Of a DNA stretch of 22,161 bases, positions 1 to 8,090 are shown piece after piece. This DNA is from Halocafeteria seosinensis (taxonomy: Eukaryota; Sar; Bigyra; Bicosoecida), in the NCBI GenBank assembly GCA_001687465.1, contig LVLI01000096.1:1-22161 (forward strand). The letters run 5' to 3'. Numbering within the stretch: the first letter of the stretch is position 1; every line of letters starts with the position of its first letter. Position numbers and translations under genes: made by a program. Below the pieces are notes generated by a model. That model saw only the letters and a list, made by a program, of their open reading frames with translations. It was not told the DNA's origin and made no database searches.

Positions 1-30
1 GTTCAAAACTATACAGAATACGACTTCAAC
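1..30 (+). repeat. Left terminal inverted repeat
   Basis: Inverted copy of 4344-4373 with one mismatch. After a 6-bp TTCAAC duplication in the right copy the match extends four more bases. The repeat probably continues left of the window. Confidence 0.6.
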
Positions 31-188
31 AAAAGCAACGGGCAAACTACTTTTTCATGTTATTCTGCCACTTTACGACACTTTGCTAACAGCATTTACA
101 TCAATTCTACCGGTGAAAGCTTCATTATACCCATATCGTTGTATATACTGTACTTGGAGTGCTTCCGATACGTGTATTTCCGATAATC

Positions 189-1050
189 ATGGCAGCAAGG
201 TCTCCAACCGAGGTACGTGTTGCTGAACTTGAGAATTTAGCGTCCCTGTTTAGGATGATGGAGTGTACAAACGCTAAGCCGGATACGGCAAAGCAAAGTC
301 AATAACATTTCTCACCTTTTATTCTGAACAGAGTTCCCAAGAGGGACAGACGGCTGCTGTGGAAGATCGAGGACATCCTGCCAGCGAGGTACTTCTGCTT
401 GAAATATGCAGCGAGGTGAAATGCTTAATATGCTCTCTCGTATGAGTACACAGCAATCGTCTGAGGATACCTGTCAAATTGAACCGTCGTTGGAAGCATA
501 TGGCGAAGCACTGCACGAAGTATGTACCCAGATTGTGCCAATCCGTAGTGCTGCTCGGCCTACTACCCTTTTCCAAATATAACAGGAAGAATTGGGTTTG
601 GTTGTGAGCTTACCACAAACATTGGCACCAACATTGGACTCTATTTTCCCTCTCCCTGAATCCGCTGAAGATCGAGCGATGTTTTACAAGCTTTGCCAAC
701 AACGACCTGCGTATATTGATGAAAAATCGTTCTGCGACTTAGTCAACAAGGTCATGGGCCCGATACGAACGAAGCAGGAGCTAATTGGGAAGGCCGCATT
801 AACTCGCGTGATCCTACGGCTGTATAAAACCTTCGCCTACTCTCGAAGCGGCGTGAAGGAATACCTAACGGAAGCTGGCACTCTCTTGGGGATAATCCAA
901 ACGCTGACGTATACGACGAGGATGAAACGGCTAGCCCATGGAAAAGCGTCTCGAGCTTACGGACTGCAAAATACGATTAACTTCACTAACAACGGTTATG
1001 TTGGCGTCATTGTTTTTCGGTTGCATATTCTTGAACGAGGTACAAGGTAG
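189..1050 (+). pseudogene. Unidentified ORF remnants inside the left element
   Basis: I do not recognise this protein. An ATG at 189 opens about 38 codons to a stop near 305. Further open stretches in shifting frames run through about 415-582 (with EMLNMLSRMSTQQ) and 592-1050 (about 152 codons, with ESAEDRAMFYKL and SFCDLVNKVMGPI). The last stretch has protein-like composition but no ATG at its start. No known domain is visible. The position between the left inverted repeat and the transposase suggests an element-encoded ORF or the lost N-terminal part of the transposase. A splice acceptor-like tract ends near 330 (TTATTCTGAACAG), but its matching donor is weak, so I call this broken rather than spliced. 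Confidence 0.3.
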
Positions 1051-1100
1051 TAGCAACAGATTTACGACCTGCGATTCTAAATGGAACTGAATCCTGCTTC

Positions 1101-2400
1101 CACTATAAAGCGGCTCAACACCAGTTTGAAATGAACTGTAATGTGTTGGTTTGGGGTGATCATGGCTATACGAACCAAGATTATATTTCGTTGGGTGAGA
1201 CGTTCGACGTTGGTCGGCAAAATGGGCACATTATAGATCTGAACGGAATAACGGATTTCCAAGGATTGTTCACGATACTGGACGGTGTTACATCATTTGC
1301 TCAAGCTCCATTGATCCGGAATCTTGCTATTAGGAATGGGGAAACTGCACGCAGAGGTGGATTTATTGTCCAACAAGAGAAGAAATTCTTTATCATAGAT
1401 TCAGGAGATATTGCTGGCAATGGCTGGTCGTGGTATACATGTATGTGGTTTTCGAAGTGGTCTTGATAATGGTCAAATTAAGATATCGAATTCGTATTCG
1501 GCAGGGAGGGTACTGGGCAGACTTGCAGGTGGTATTGCAGGAGTTCATGTTGGATACAATCATGGGATTGCCAATATCACGGATTGCCATTCCACTGGAA
1601 CTATTGAAGGACAAGAATTAGATGGTATCTGTAGAAACGGTGCTGGTTTTTCGAATGGTCAAGTGTATATAACTCACAGGAGATATCATTCTTGCTAGTT
1701 CAAACAGTGGTGGTATTGTGGGCAGCAATGCTGGTCTTGACAATGGATTCGTCTTAATCAAGGAATGTTATAGTATGGGACAAATATCTGCAGACTGTAG
1801 TGGAGGGATTAGCGGCGATGATACAGCAGATCGTGAGGGTGAAGTCCATATCATAGCTTGCTATGCACGAGGTGAAAAACAGGAGGTATTACAGGGGAGA
1901 GGACAGGAGGGGAACCAAACCATCCTACAGGAGATGTCTACATCACAAATACGTATGCATCGGGTACAGTCGCGGGTAGGGATGCTGGTGGGATTATAGG
2001 ACAGATAGGGGGTGGTGCAAGTGGTACTATTCACGTGAAATACTCAGTATACAATGGAAATGGAGGAACCGAGACTACCGGTATAGTTGGAGTGAATGGT
2101 GGTAGTAATCTTGCAGAGACAAACAATACAGATGATTTGACGGGCATACGGGGACAACTGTATCAACTGGGAGGGTGGTCGGATGACGTATGGGCTTTAG
2201 ATAGAGGAGAAAGTGACGACACAGAGAATCTGCTGCCAATTCTACGATTTCAAGTAGCACCGTCATCTACTCCTTCACCCATGTCGACGCCTTCAGCGAC
2301 AACGACAAGGTCGGAGACTCCTTCAAGCAGCTTTACCCCTTCTGGGAGTGCCACTCCATCGTTGTCGCACAGCCGCCCGCCGTCGGTGGGGTCAAGATAA
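1101..2400 (+). pseudogene. GLUG-repeat adhesin-like gene, frameshifted
   Basis: Successive frames encode a protein rich in Gly, Asn and Ser with the GLUG-type pattern of paired strands: GHIIDLNGITDFQGLF, SYSAGRVLGRLAGGIAG, GGIVGSNAGLDNG, then CYSMGQISADCSGGISG and YASGTVAGRDAGGIIGQIGG. The C-terminus has LLPILRFQ followed by a Ser/Thr/Pro-rich tail with repeated TPS units, ending at the TAA at 2398-2400. The frame changes near 1430, 1680-1700 and 1890-1930, so no full protein is made unless unseen introns fix this. GLUG-type beta-helix proteins are normally secreted or cell-surface adhesins. The start is not identifiable. The gene lies between transposon ORFs, which suggests capture by the element or interruption by it. 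Confidence 0.5.
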
Positions 2401-3458
2401 GCGCCGCAACGAAGAAGCGGATTCAACGTGAAGCGTCAAATATTTTACTCCGAGAACGAAGAGCGTACCGTGATCTCGTTTTTCGAGAGGAATGACTGTA
2501 GATATCGAATTGTACCGGACGTTTGCGCATGTTGGTCGTCTCCCGCCATGCAAAAGTCGGCGGAGCTCTACCAGGATCACTTCGACAGTACACACAACAT
2601 TCCGATAGACGGTCTTCAATTAAACAAAACGAAGGCACAGCTTTATCAGTTCGTGACGCCGTCAAAAGAAGGCCAGGTCCTAGTTCTTGTGCAGGCGCTC
2701 GCTTATGGAGAAAGCGAGGCTGTAACCACCGTAATCCTGAAGTTCATTCACGAGCTTCTGGGGGCAGTTCCGCCGGGCGTGATCATCTCAGATGTTGCAG
2801 AGGGATTTCGAAAAGCTGTACATGAGGTGTGGCCTCAGGGAATTCATAAGTCATGTGGGTACCATCTGATTGTCAACTGGAACAAGCGATTCACTAAGTT
2901 CCAGAACCGAGACGACGTACTTCCAGGCAAGATCCTACTACGAAAGGCTGCTACTACCATAGACATTTTTCAGTCTAAAGGATATTGGGACGAGCTGGAG
3001 ACGCTTTGTCAGGCAAACTTGTCGGAAAAACATGCAGATTTCATCGAATACTATCGGGATAACTTGAGCTTTTGGACTCTCGCGGGGATTCCGAAGAGCG
3101 TTTACGTGGGTTACTCTTTTGCGAACAGTATCACTGAAGTGCCAACCATATGGTTAAGGGGCAGGATATAACCCACGCCACCAGCACGCTTCGAGTAATA
3201 TACATCGCATGTTCGACTTTCGATCGTTCTGTGATAACCCCAGATGTGATGACGTGTCCGCCTATTATCTCCGCAAAACTTGAGGGATCGACGACGCGAA
3301 ATAGAACGGAGCTGTTGAAAACGCTGAAAGATTGCTCTTCACCAGTAAAATGGGATGGTGTACCCGACACCCTAACGAACCGCTTCCTGGAAGTGCTGAT
3401 ACGAAGGTTTAGACTGACCCTGACATCCAGCATTCCCAGAGACTGGCTGGAAAACTAA
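2401..3458 (+). pseudogene. MULE-type DDE transposase remnant
   Basis: The open frame from 2428 (247 codons) carries the MULE transposase core. FDSTHNIP holds the likely first catalytic Asp (residue 53). PPGVIISDVAEGFRKAV holds the second (residue 122), followed by HKSCGYH, the C-x2-H pair typical of MULE/FAR1 proteins. SITEV (E237) is the likely catalytic Glu. Right after this Glu, at about 3139-3141, a missing base shifts the reading frame; the next frame (3150-3458) continues with NHMVKGQDITHATS, the expected stretch after the Glu. A second shift lies near 3440. Upstream, 2401-2485 encodes a Lys/Arg-rich segment in another frame. The gene cannot make an intact enzyme. The assignment rests on pattern recognition of these motifs. 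Confidence 0.65.
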
Positions 3459-4018
3459 GCACCAAGAACAAACCAGTCAAGCGAAGTCGATCTTCCACCG
3501 TCGCCAAGAAGAAATCTTCGAGTCTAGCGACCATTCATAAGGCAGGAAGTTCCGTCCAACAAGTTGAAAAGAGCGCATCAAGTGTTTCCAAATGTAGCGG
3601 CAGGTCAGCCAGCCGCGTTCCAGGAGAGAAGTCGTCGAGGAGAACGTCAACTGGTGTTCCTATTGCAGCACCTGCTTGTGAAATAGTTTAGAACAGGCCG
3701 TCAAGCACTTCGAAACGCAGCTTTGGATCAGGTAAGAGGACAAAGAAGCATGTGGTCGAAAGGTTCGTCAAGTATGATCCCGCGAAGAAGCGTGTGTCTG
3801 TGAAGTGGAAGGGCTACCCAGAAAGCGAAAACTCATGGGAACCCGTTCGTTTCCTTAAGAACGACCTTTCGGGAACATTCCAGACATTCTGGAAAGCGCT
3901 ATTTCCTGATGACAAGGGTGTACAGTTGCTGCCTGGTGACGAGAGTAGCGATTGCGACAGTGACACTCCTCTCAGTGAGCTGATGCCAGCCAAATCAGCC
4001 AAAGTTAGCAAGTGCTAG
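3459..4018 (+). pseudogene. Chromodomain ORF attached to the transposase remnant
   Basis: One frame (codons from 3458) reads through a Lys/Ser-rich, nuclear-localisation-like linker (KPVKRSRSSTVAKKKSSS), an in-frame TAG near 3689, and then a chromodomain. The chromodomain is in VERFVKYDPAKKRVSVKWKG and YPESENSWEPVRFL, with the aromatic cage positions (Y/F, W, W) kept. An acidic Ser/Asp tail (DESSDCDSD) ends at TAG 4016-4018. Chromodomains of this form bind methylated histone H3 tails and are well known at the C-terminus of chromovirus integrases. Here the domain directly follows a MULE-type transposase, so it was probably the C-terminal targeting module of that protein. The TAG and the frame change near 3440 show decay. 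Confidence 0.6.
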
Positions 4019-4343
4019 ACAGTTGGACTTCGCCAGACCACACGCTCTTCACAGTCGAAGGACGAATTTCCGCTGTTCATTTGTCCGCATCGTATCAGAA
4101 ATATTAAGAACGCATACTACATGCATATGCGATATACTTGTCGTCCAGATGTGTACTTCCAGGCGCCTGCTTGTTGGAGGAGTATTGGCAACTTGTTTTT
4201 GCCTCTGTACCAAAACACCGCAATGATAGTGAAGCCACTTCACCGTTGATTATCAACATGGTCATGTTATACAAATTGACCGAAACAAACATGTAATACA
4301 CGTCGGTTTATGTAAGACTTTGGTACCACCTAGTTTTGTTGAA

Positions 4344-4373
4344 GTTGAAGTCGTATTCTGTATAGTATTGAAC
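4344..4373 (-). repeat. Right terminal inverted repeat
   Basis: Reverse complement of bases 1-30 with a single mismatch (T/A). It overlaps the first unit of the 24-bp tandem repeat. Confidence 0.6.
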
Positions 4374-4404
4374 TGTACGTTCTGTATAGTTTTGAACTGT
4401 ACGT
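4357..4404 (+). repeat. 24-bp tandem repeat, two full copies
   Basis: Units at 4357-4380 and 4381-4404 (TCTGTATAGTATTGAACTGT plus ACGT) differ at one base. A degenerate third start (TCTGAACAGTTG) follows. Subterminal tandem repeats of this kind are often transposase binding sites, but that role is inferred only from position at the element end. Confidence 0.65.
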
Positions 4405-4409
4405 TCTGA

Positions 4410-5179
4410 ACAGTTGTCCCAAATTTAGCGGACACCACGGTTGCTTCCACGAAGAAGCGAAAACCTTCTGCGTCCTGTGGTCCAGGCAAGCGCTCGCGCA
4501 CCCTTTCGGATTGCACCAGTTGTGGTGGCAATACCGATGACGAGTCGCTTCCTGATAGCAGCGGTGATGATGACAACACTGCCTCTGATTCCAACAGTGT
4601 ATCGCAAAGTGAAAGTGAGGACTCCCGCAGCGGCAACAAGAGCACGGATGCTGCCGATAAGTCCAGCCCGAATCATACTGAAATTCTAGAGCGTTGGAAG
4701 GCGACTGCACGCGAGCTACGTTCACTGGAAACTGCAGAATTTAATGACGAACCAAAAGTTACAATGAGAACTATGGAGGAACTACATCAACTGACGACCA
4801 CGAGCATAGTGAAAGTTGGTGAGGTTTTTGCCCGCAAGGCAGACGTGCTACTGAGGTTTGCTGAAGTGTGCCATTTCTTACGAATAAGTTCAGTTGACAT
4901 GCGAGGCACGTTATCTGTTGTTATCTCTCGGGTTAAACTTGCTGTTTTTCACTGTAGATAAACACGAGGAAATTAGCCAGCTCGCCTATTGAGGTGAATA
5001 TTGTAGCTTTCAAAGAGAAGAAGAATCCCTCCAGGAAGAAGGCGGACTCATTCTCTCTACGCGCGCGGTTCTCGACAGCTTTTCCCACTAAGCCGTGGAA
5101 GGTGACTGCTGTGAACATCCCTGCAACAGCCATTTCAGGAGAATATGATGGAACAGGGCCCCCTAATTACTGTTACTAA
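4410..5179 (+). CDS. Possible two-exon gene, Lys-rich and Ser/Asp-rich nuclear-type protein (partial)
   Basis: I do not recognise this protein. The frame is open from 4410 with no ATG before 4752. It encodes a basic stretch (STKKRKPSASCGPGKRSR), a long Ser/Asp/Glu-rich region (DDESLPDSSGDDDNTASDSN) and a helical region (ERWKATARELRSLE). A splice pair is plausible: donor GTGTGCC at 4866 and acceptor CTGTTTTTCACTGTAG ending at 4957, 92 bp, phase 0. It would join to the frame ending at 5177-5179 with EVNIVAFKEKKNPSRKK. The basic and acidic blocks suggest a nuclear or chromatin protein. The open frame begins just after the right end of the transposon, so the 5' part may have been lost or displaced by the insertion. 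The composition resembles the linker of the chromodomain ORF upstream, so an element-derived gene is also possible. Confidence 0.3.
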
Positions 5180-5287
5180 ACGGCGAAACAACTGGCAACT
5201 TGCTGCACAGCTCTCGTTAATCCCTTAGCACCGCTTCCTTCAGAACGAACTCTTGCAGCGATGCTTAAGCACCATCTAAAAATACTC

Positions 5288-5335
5288 TATCACCCGCCAT
5301 TGTGAAATCAATTGATTTCACAATGGCGGGTGATA
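5288..5335. repeat. Perfect 48-bp palindrome
   Basis: Two 24-bp arms (left arm starts TATCACCCGCCATTGTGAAA) are exact reverse complements with no spacer. The match stops at 5287/5336. No gene lies on it. It could extrude as a cruciform, or be a remnant of paired element ends or a minimal foldback element. Confidence 0.9.
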
Positions 5336-5340
5336 TGTAA

Positions 5341-5616
5341 CTATGGACCTTGCCAGGTCCTTCTTAAGCATGGCTCTTCATTTTCTCGTACTTCCTTGTA
5401 TCTGAAACAATAAACACGAAACCCTAACCAAGAGATACTCAGCAGAAATACGAAAGCTACCGCAATGGGTCGGAAGACGGAGTCATTGCCGGAGCTATAG
5501 TTGGAGAGCACACAAAAAGAGTAAAGAACTTGGGCACTGTGGCTAATACATGTACTCATGATACAATAAACGCGGGTACATACAGACCAGTGCGAACCAA
5601 GTTTCATAACGATCAC
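5341..5616 (-). other. Weak ORF with one hydrophobic segment; gene-poor region 5180-6056
   Basis: About 90 codons are open on the minus strand and include one probable membrane segment (IAVAFVFLLSISWLGF). No family is recognised, there are no clear splice sites, and the ORF ends beside the palindrome. It may be chance or a fragment of a membrane protein. Apart from this and the palindrome I see nothing coding between 5180 and 6056. GGACCTTGCCAGGTCC at about 5344 is a small hairpin. Confidence 0.15.
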
Positions 5617-6056
5617 TGCAGCGACCCGTAATAAGGCTGCAAATCATGCTATGTGGTTCAGCCGCGTAGTTAAAGTATAGGTAGATCGAGGTGTGTACAC
5701 CTCGCCCCATGTAGTTAAGTCACATCGGACATAAATTTTCACAACCCTAACCATTTAAGCCGCTGTATACGCTTCCCACAATGCCACCACCGGGGTGTCG
5801 TGCTTTACACTGCCGAAAGCATAGGAATTGATAATTTATACGGTGCCTGTCGGTGTGTCATCAGAACAACATTGTCTTCCGGTTTGGACTCCCCAATCGC
5901 AAGTGTTTATTACCATCAGATCGCCAACGTAAAACAATCGAGTCCCATCGCCCTACTTTAAGAGACAGCAGGGATTCTGGCTCAACAACGACGATATTTT
6001 CCAATCACAAAACCGATAACTATTTCCCGATAGACGAGAATATTTGCTCGAGTTAA

Positions 6057-6251
6057 GCGCTCACAATAAATTTCGTCCGAACAGTTCTGACGACGAAACT
6101 ATGGCGAGAGTTGTCTAGAGATTACTCATTCAGGAGTAATACCTCTTACATCAATACATTTCCTAGAAGCATTACATTGTGGAAACCAGATCTTAATATC
6201 TCAAATGCTGCTTTAAAAGATATACCTAATCTTTTATTCTCAGGTAGATAA
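6057..6251 (+). pseudogene. AT-rich ORF relic 1
   Basis: About 64 codons without an ATG are open up to TAA 6249-6251, encoding KLWRELSRDYSFRSNTSYIN and then WKPDLNISNAALKDIPNLLF. Base composition turns strongly AT-rich from about 6120 to 6250, and codons prefer A/T at the third position, unlike the housekeeping genes to the right. The product is not recognised. Its style matches the AT-rich relics at 7716-7975 and 11139-11278, which suggests a common foreign source. Nothing is seen between 6252 and 6511. Confidence 0.25.
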
Positions 6252-6511
6252 AGGGATACGTTTCACGAATTGTTTGACGACAGGTGACCCATGAGCAAAC
6301 GTGTACTTCGTCAGATAAGATTTCAGTGTTCTGAGACATACTGGGTAAAGTCCAGTGTCCAGATGCGAAGAAGAGCTTGCGTTCATCGTTGGTATGTGCT
6401 ATTAAGTAGTACTACATTGGTAAATGGCTGCCTCTTACGGACGGTTTCTTACCTTCTTCCCTGGGCACATATTCTTAGTATATGGGACCAGTACTCCCAA
6501 TACATGAGCTG

Positions 6512-7706
6512 CTACTCCTTTAAGGCGTCGTTATCTATAGAGTTGGTGGATTCACCAACGTTGATGGCGACTACAGCTTCGGGCCGGACCGACGACACAG
6601 TCTTCACTTCATTTGGTGTGTCGGTGAAGGACACTAGAGACAATTTGAACTCTATCTTCATCTTGGACAACGACGAGGTTTTAATGCACACAGAGAAGTG
6701 CTTTTCTGTTTCTTGCTTATCCCATTTCAACAGTAGGTCTATGGGGTTATAGTCCACGCCACTCGTCGCAGAGATACCCGTTGTCCATACACGGGTGAGA
6801 ATTATATGTTGAGGTTCTAGAGATTCATTGAGACTACGTCGCCTGATTGCGATATCCACATTTTGTAACGTAGAGTCGAACTCATATTTCTCATCCGATA
6901 AGAATGTCTCCTGTTCTCACGGATGCCGGAGAGGTAAGCTGCACACGACACAGGCTGAGGCTCAGGAGTTCCCTTTAGGTTTGCAATTCTCCGCTCTATG
7001 TCTTCAATGCTTGAGCTTAATTCTTCGCTCCGAGATTCTGCGTCATTCAGCCTTTGTTCTATGTTCTCCAATTCTGTTTTGTTCTGCAACTTAATTCTTA
7101 GCGTGCGATTAGCCTCAAATCCTTCAAAATCCTTCGTCAAATTTCGTCTATTCCCCGATAGACGAGAGAAGACTACCTCTTTTCTTTCTACAACATTCTG
7201 TGCATGGTCTAAAGTAAGAGTCAGATTTTCATGCACTTGTTTACTGGTTAGGATTTGTTCCAACAACCTTCCATCAAAGCCGAATTCGCAACTATCATCA
7301 TCCATATGAGCTTGACAATCCTCAAAATTGATTGCCTCTTCGTAAGTGCATCCGCAAATCGGAAAGATGCATGAACCATCGTTAATAGTCGCATCAGGGT
7401 CAAAGTCAAAAGCTTCTCTACAAGTACACTCTTCTCTTAGTCCCGCTTCGAGCAAACATTCTCTATTCTCTATTTCAGCATCTGGGTCGTGGTTCTGCGG
7501 AGGAATGAAAACAGGTACGCAGATTGAGGCATACTATGTCACAACTACGTGCATTTAATGCGGTCACATACCTTAATCAAAGAATAACTACAGCCAATAG
7601 TCTTTTTGTTTGAGCATGAGCCATCATCAGTCCTTGCTCGTGGATTGTAATTCCCATAGCTAGGCGACTCAACCAGAATATTCAACAAGAATAAGCAGAA
7701 CGACAT
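6512..7706 (-). CDS. Secreted DDGSC-repeat and coiled-coil protein, with a frameshift
   Basis: Exon 1 is 7706-7572 and exon 2 is 7494-6512; the 77-bp intron has donor GTATGTG and acceptor CCTCCGCAG, phase 0. The start ATG at 7706 gives a short hydrophobic leader (MSFCLFLLNILVESPSYG), probably a signal peptide. Four Cys-rich repeats follow: GNYNPRARTDDGSC, IKNHDPDAEIENREC, AFDFDPDATINDGSC and EAINFEDCQAHMDDDSCEF. This 'A-x-N-[FY]-D-x2-A-x3-DDGSC' repeat is known from secreted proteins of marine bacteria and protists. A coiled coil of about 100 residues comes next (IEQRLNDAESRSEELSSSIE), then a C-terminal region without a recognised domain (GVDYNPIDLLLKWDKQETEK). A one-base deletion near 6911-6918 separates the two halves: without correction the first frame ends at 6817, and the C-terminal frame runs to TAG 6512-6514. 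It may be a recent pseudogene or an assembly error. Full length would be about 370 aa. Confidence 0.6.
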
Positions 7707-7715
7707 AGCACAAGC

Positions 7716-7975
7716 TTTTGAACGACGAAATGAACAAGATAGTCTTGGTAATAGTTTTAGAGATAGTCAAACGTTAGATGGTTTTAGTGATGTTAGTGGA
7801 CTTACACTAACAGAATCAGAAAGAGAAAATATAAGAGGGGATGTAAGAAACGAATTAAGAACTAATGTAATTGGTAGTGCTAAAGAGAGTAGCGGTAGTG
7901 AACTGTTATTTTCTCCCGAAAATTACGGTGCTGGACTTGATCAATCAAAAATACTTTATTTCCATCCGACCAAAC
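7716..7975 (+). pseudogene. AT-rich ORF relic 2
   Basis: One plus-strand frame is open from 7660 to the stop after 8184. The part from about 7716 to 7975 is strikingly AT-rich and protein-like: SGLTLTESERENIRGDVRNE, then SAKESSGSELLFSPENYGAG. There is no ATG and no recognised family. Codon choice (AAT, GAA, AGA, AGT, TTA) differs from the neighbouring minus-strand genes. It lies between the 5' end of the DDGSC gene and the 3' end of the ubiquitin-fold gene, which fits an inserted scrap of virus-like, plasmid or organelle DNA. The extension to 8184 only overlaps the antisense of the ubiquitin-fold gene and is probably chance. Confidence 0.35.
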
Positions 7976-8084
7976 AACACAAGGGCAAATGGGTGGACAC
8001 GGTATGGGTGGTTTCTAGACGCGGACGGACCGATTTAAAGCCCTGTGGTACAGTTCTCCGCTCAACCTATTTACTTTTGCCACA

Positions 8085-8090
8085 TTTATT
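8085..8090 (-). terminator. AATAAA overlapping the stop codon of the ubiquitin-fold gene
   Basis: The minus strand reads ATGATTCAATAAATG. The canonical poly(A) hexamer AATAAA includes the TAA stop. Cleavage would then be expected about 10-30 bases downstream, leaving a very short 3' UTR. Confidence 0.35.

Larger units (their letters stand above)
1..4373. mobile_element. Decayed MULE-like composite element bounded by a 30-bp inverted repeat
   Basis: Bases 1-30 and 4344-4373 are inverted copies matching at 29 of 30 positions (GTTCAAAACTATACAGAATA at the left end). Between them lie, in order, an unidentified ORF remnant, a frameshifted GLUG-repeat gene, a MULE-type transposase remnant and a chromodomain ORF, all on the plus strand and all broken. 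The left repeat begins at the first base of the window, so its true length and any target-site duplication cannot be seen. MULE terminal repeats are usually longer than 30 bp. The right repeat runs into a 24-bp tandem repeat. I infer one inactive element that carries a captured host gene, but an older nest of separate insertions is also possible. Confidence 0.45.

Noticed and set aside
1101-2400. Bacterial origin or contamination, suggested by GLUG repeats
   Set aside because: The flanking transposon ORFs and the intron-bearing genes across the window are eukaryotic, and such repeats also occur in protist surface proteins.
6291-6752. 153-codon plus-strand ORF
   Set aside because: Largely antisense to the C-terminal exon of the DDGSC-repeat gene, which has better coding features.
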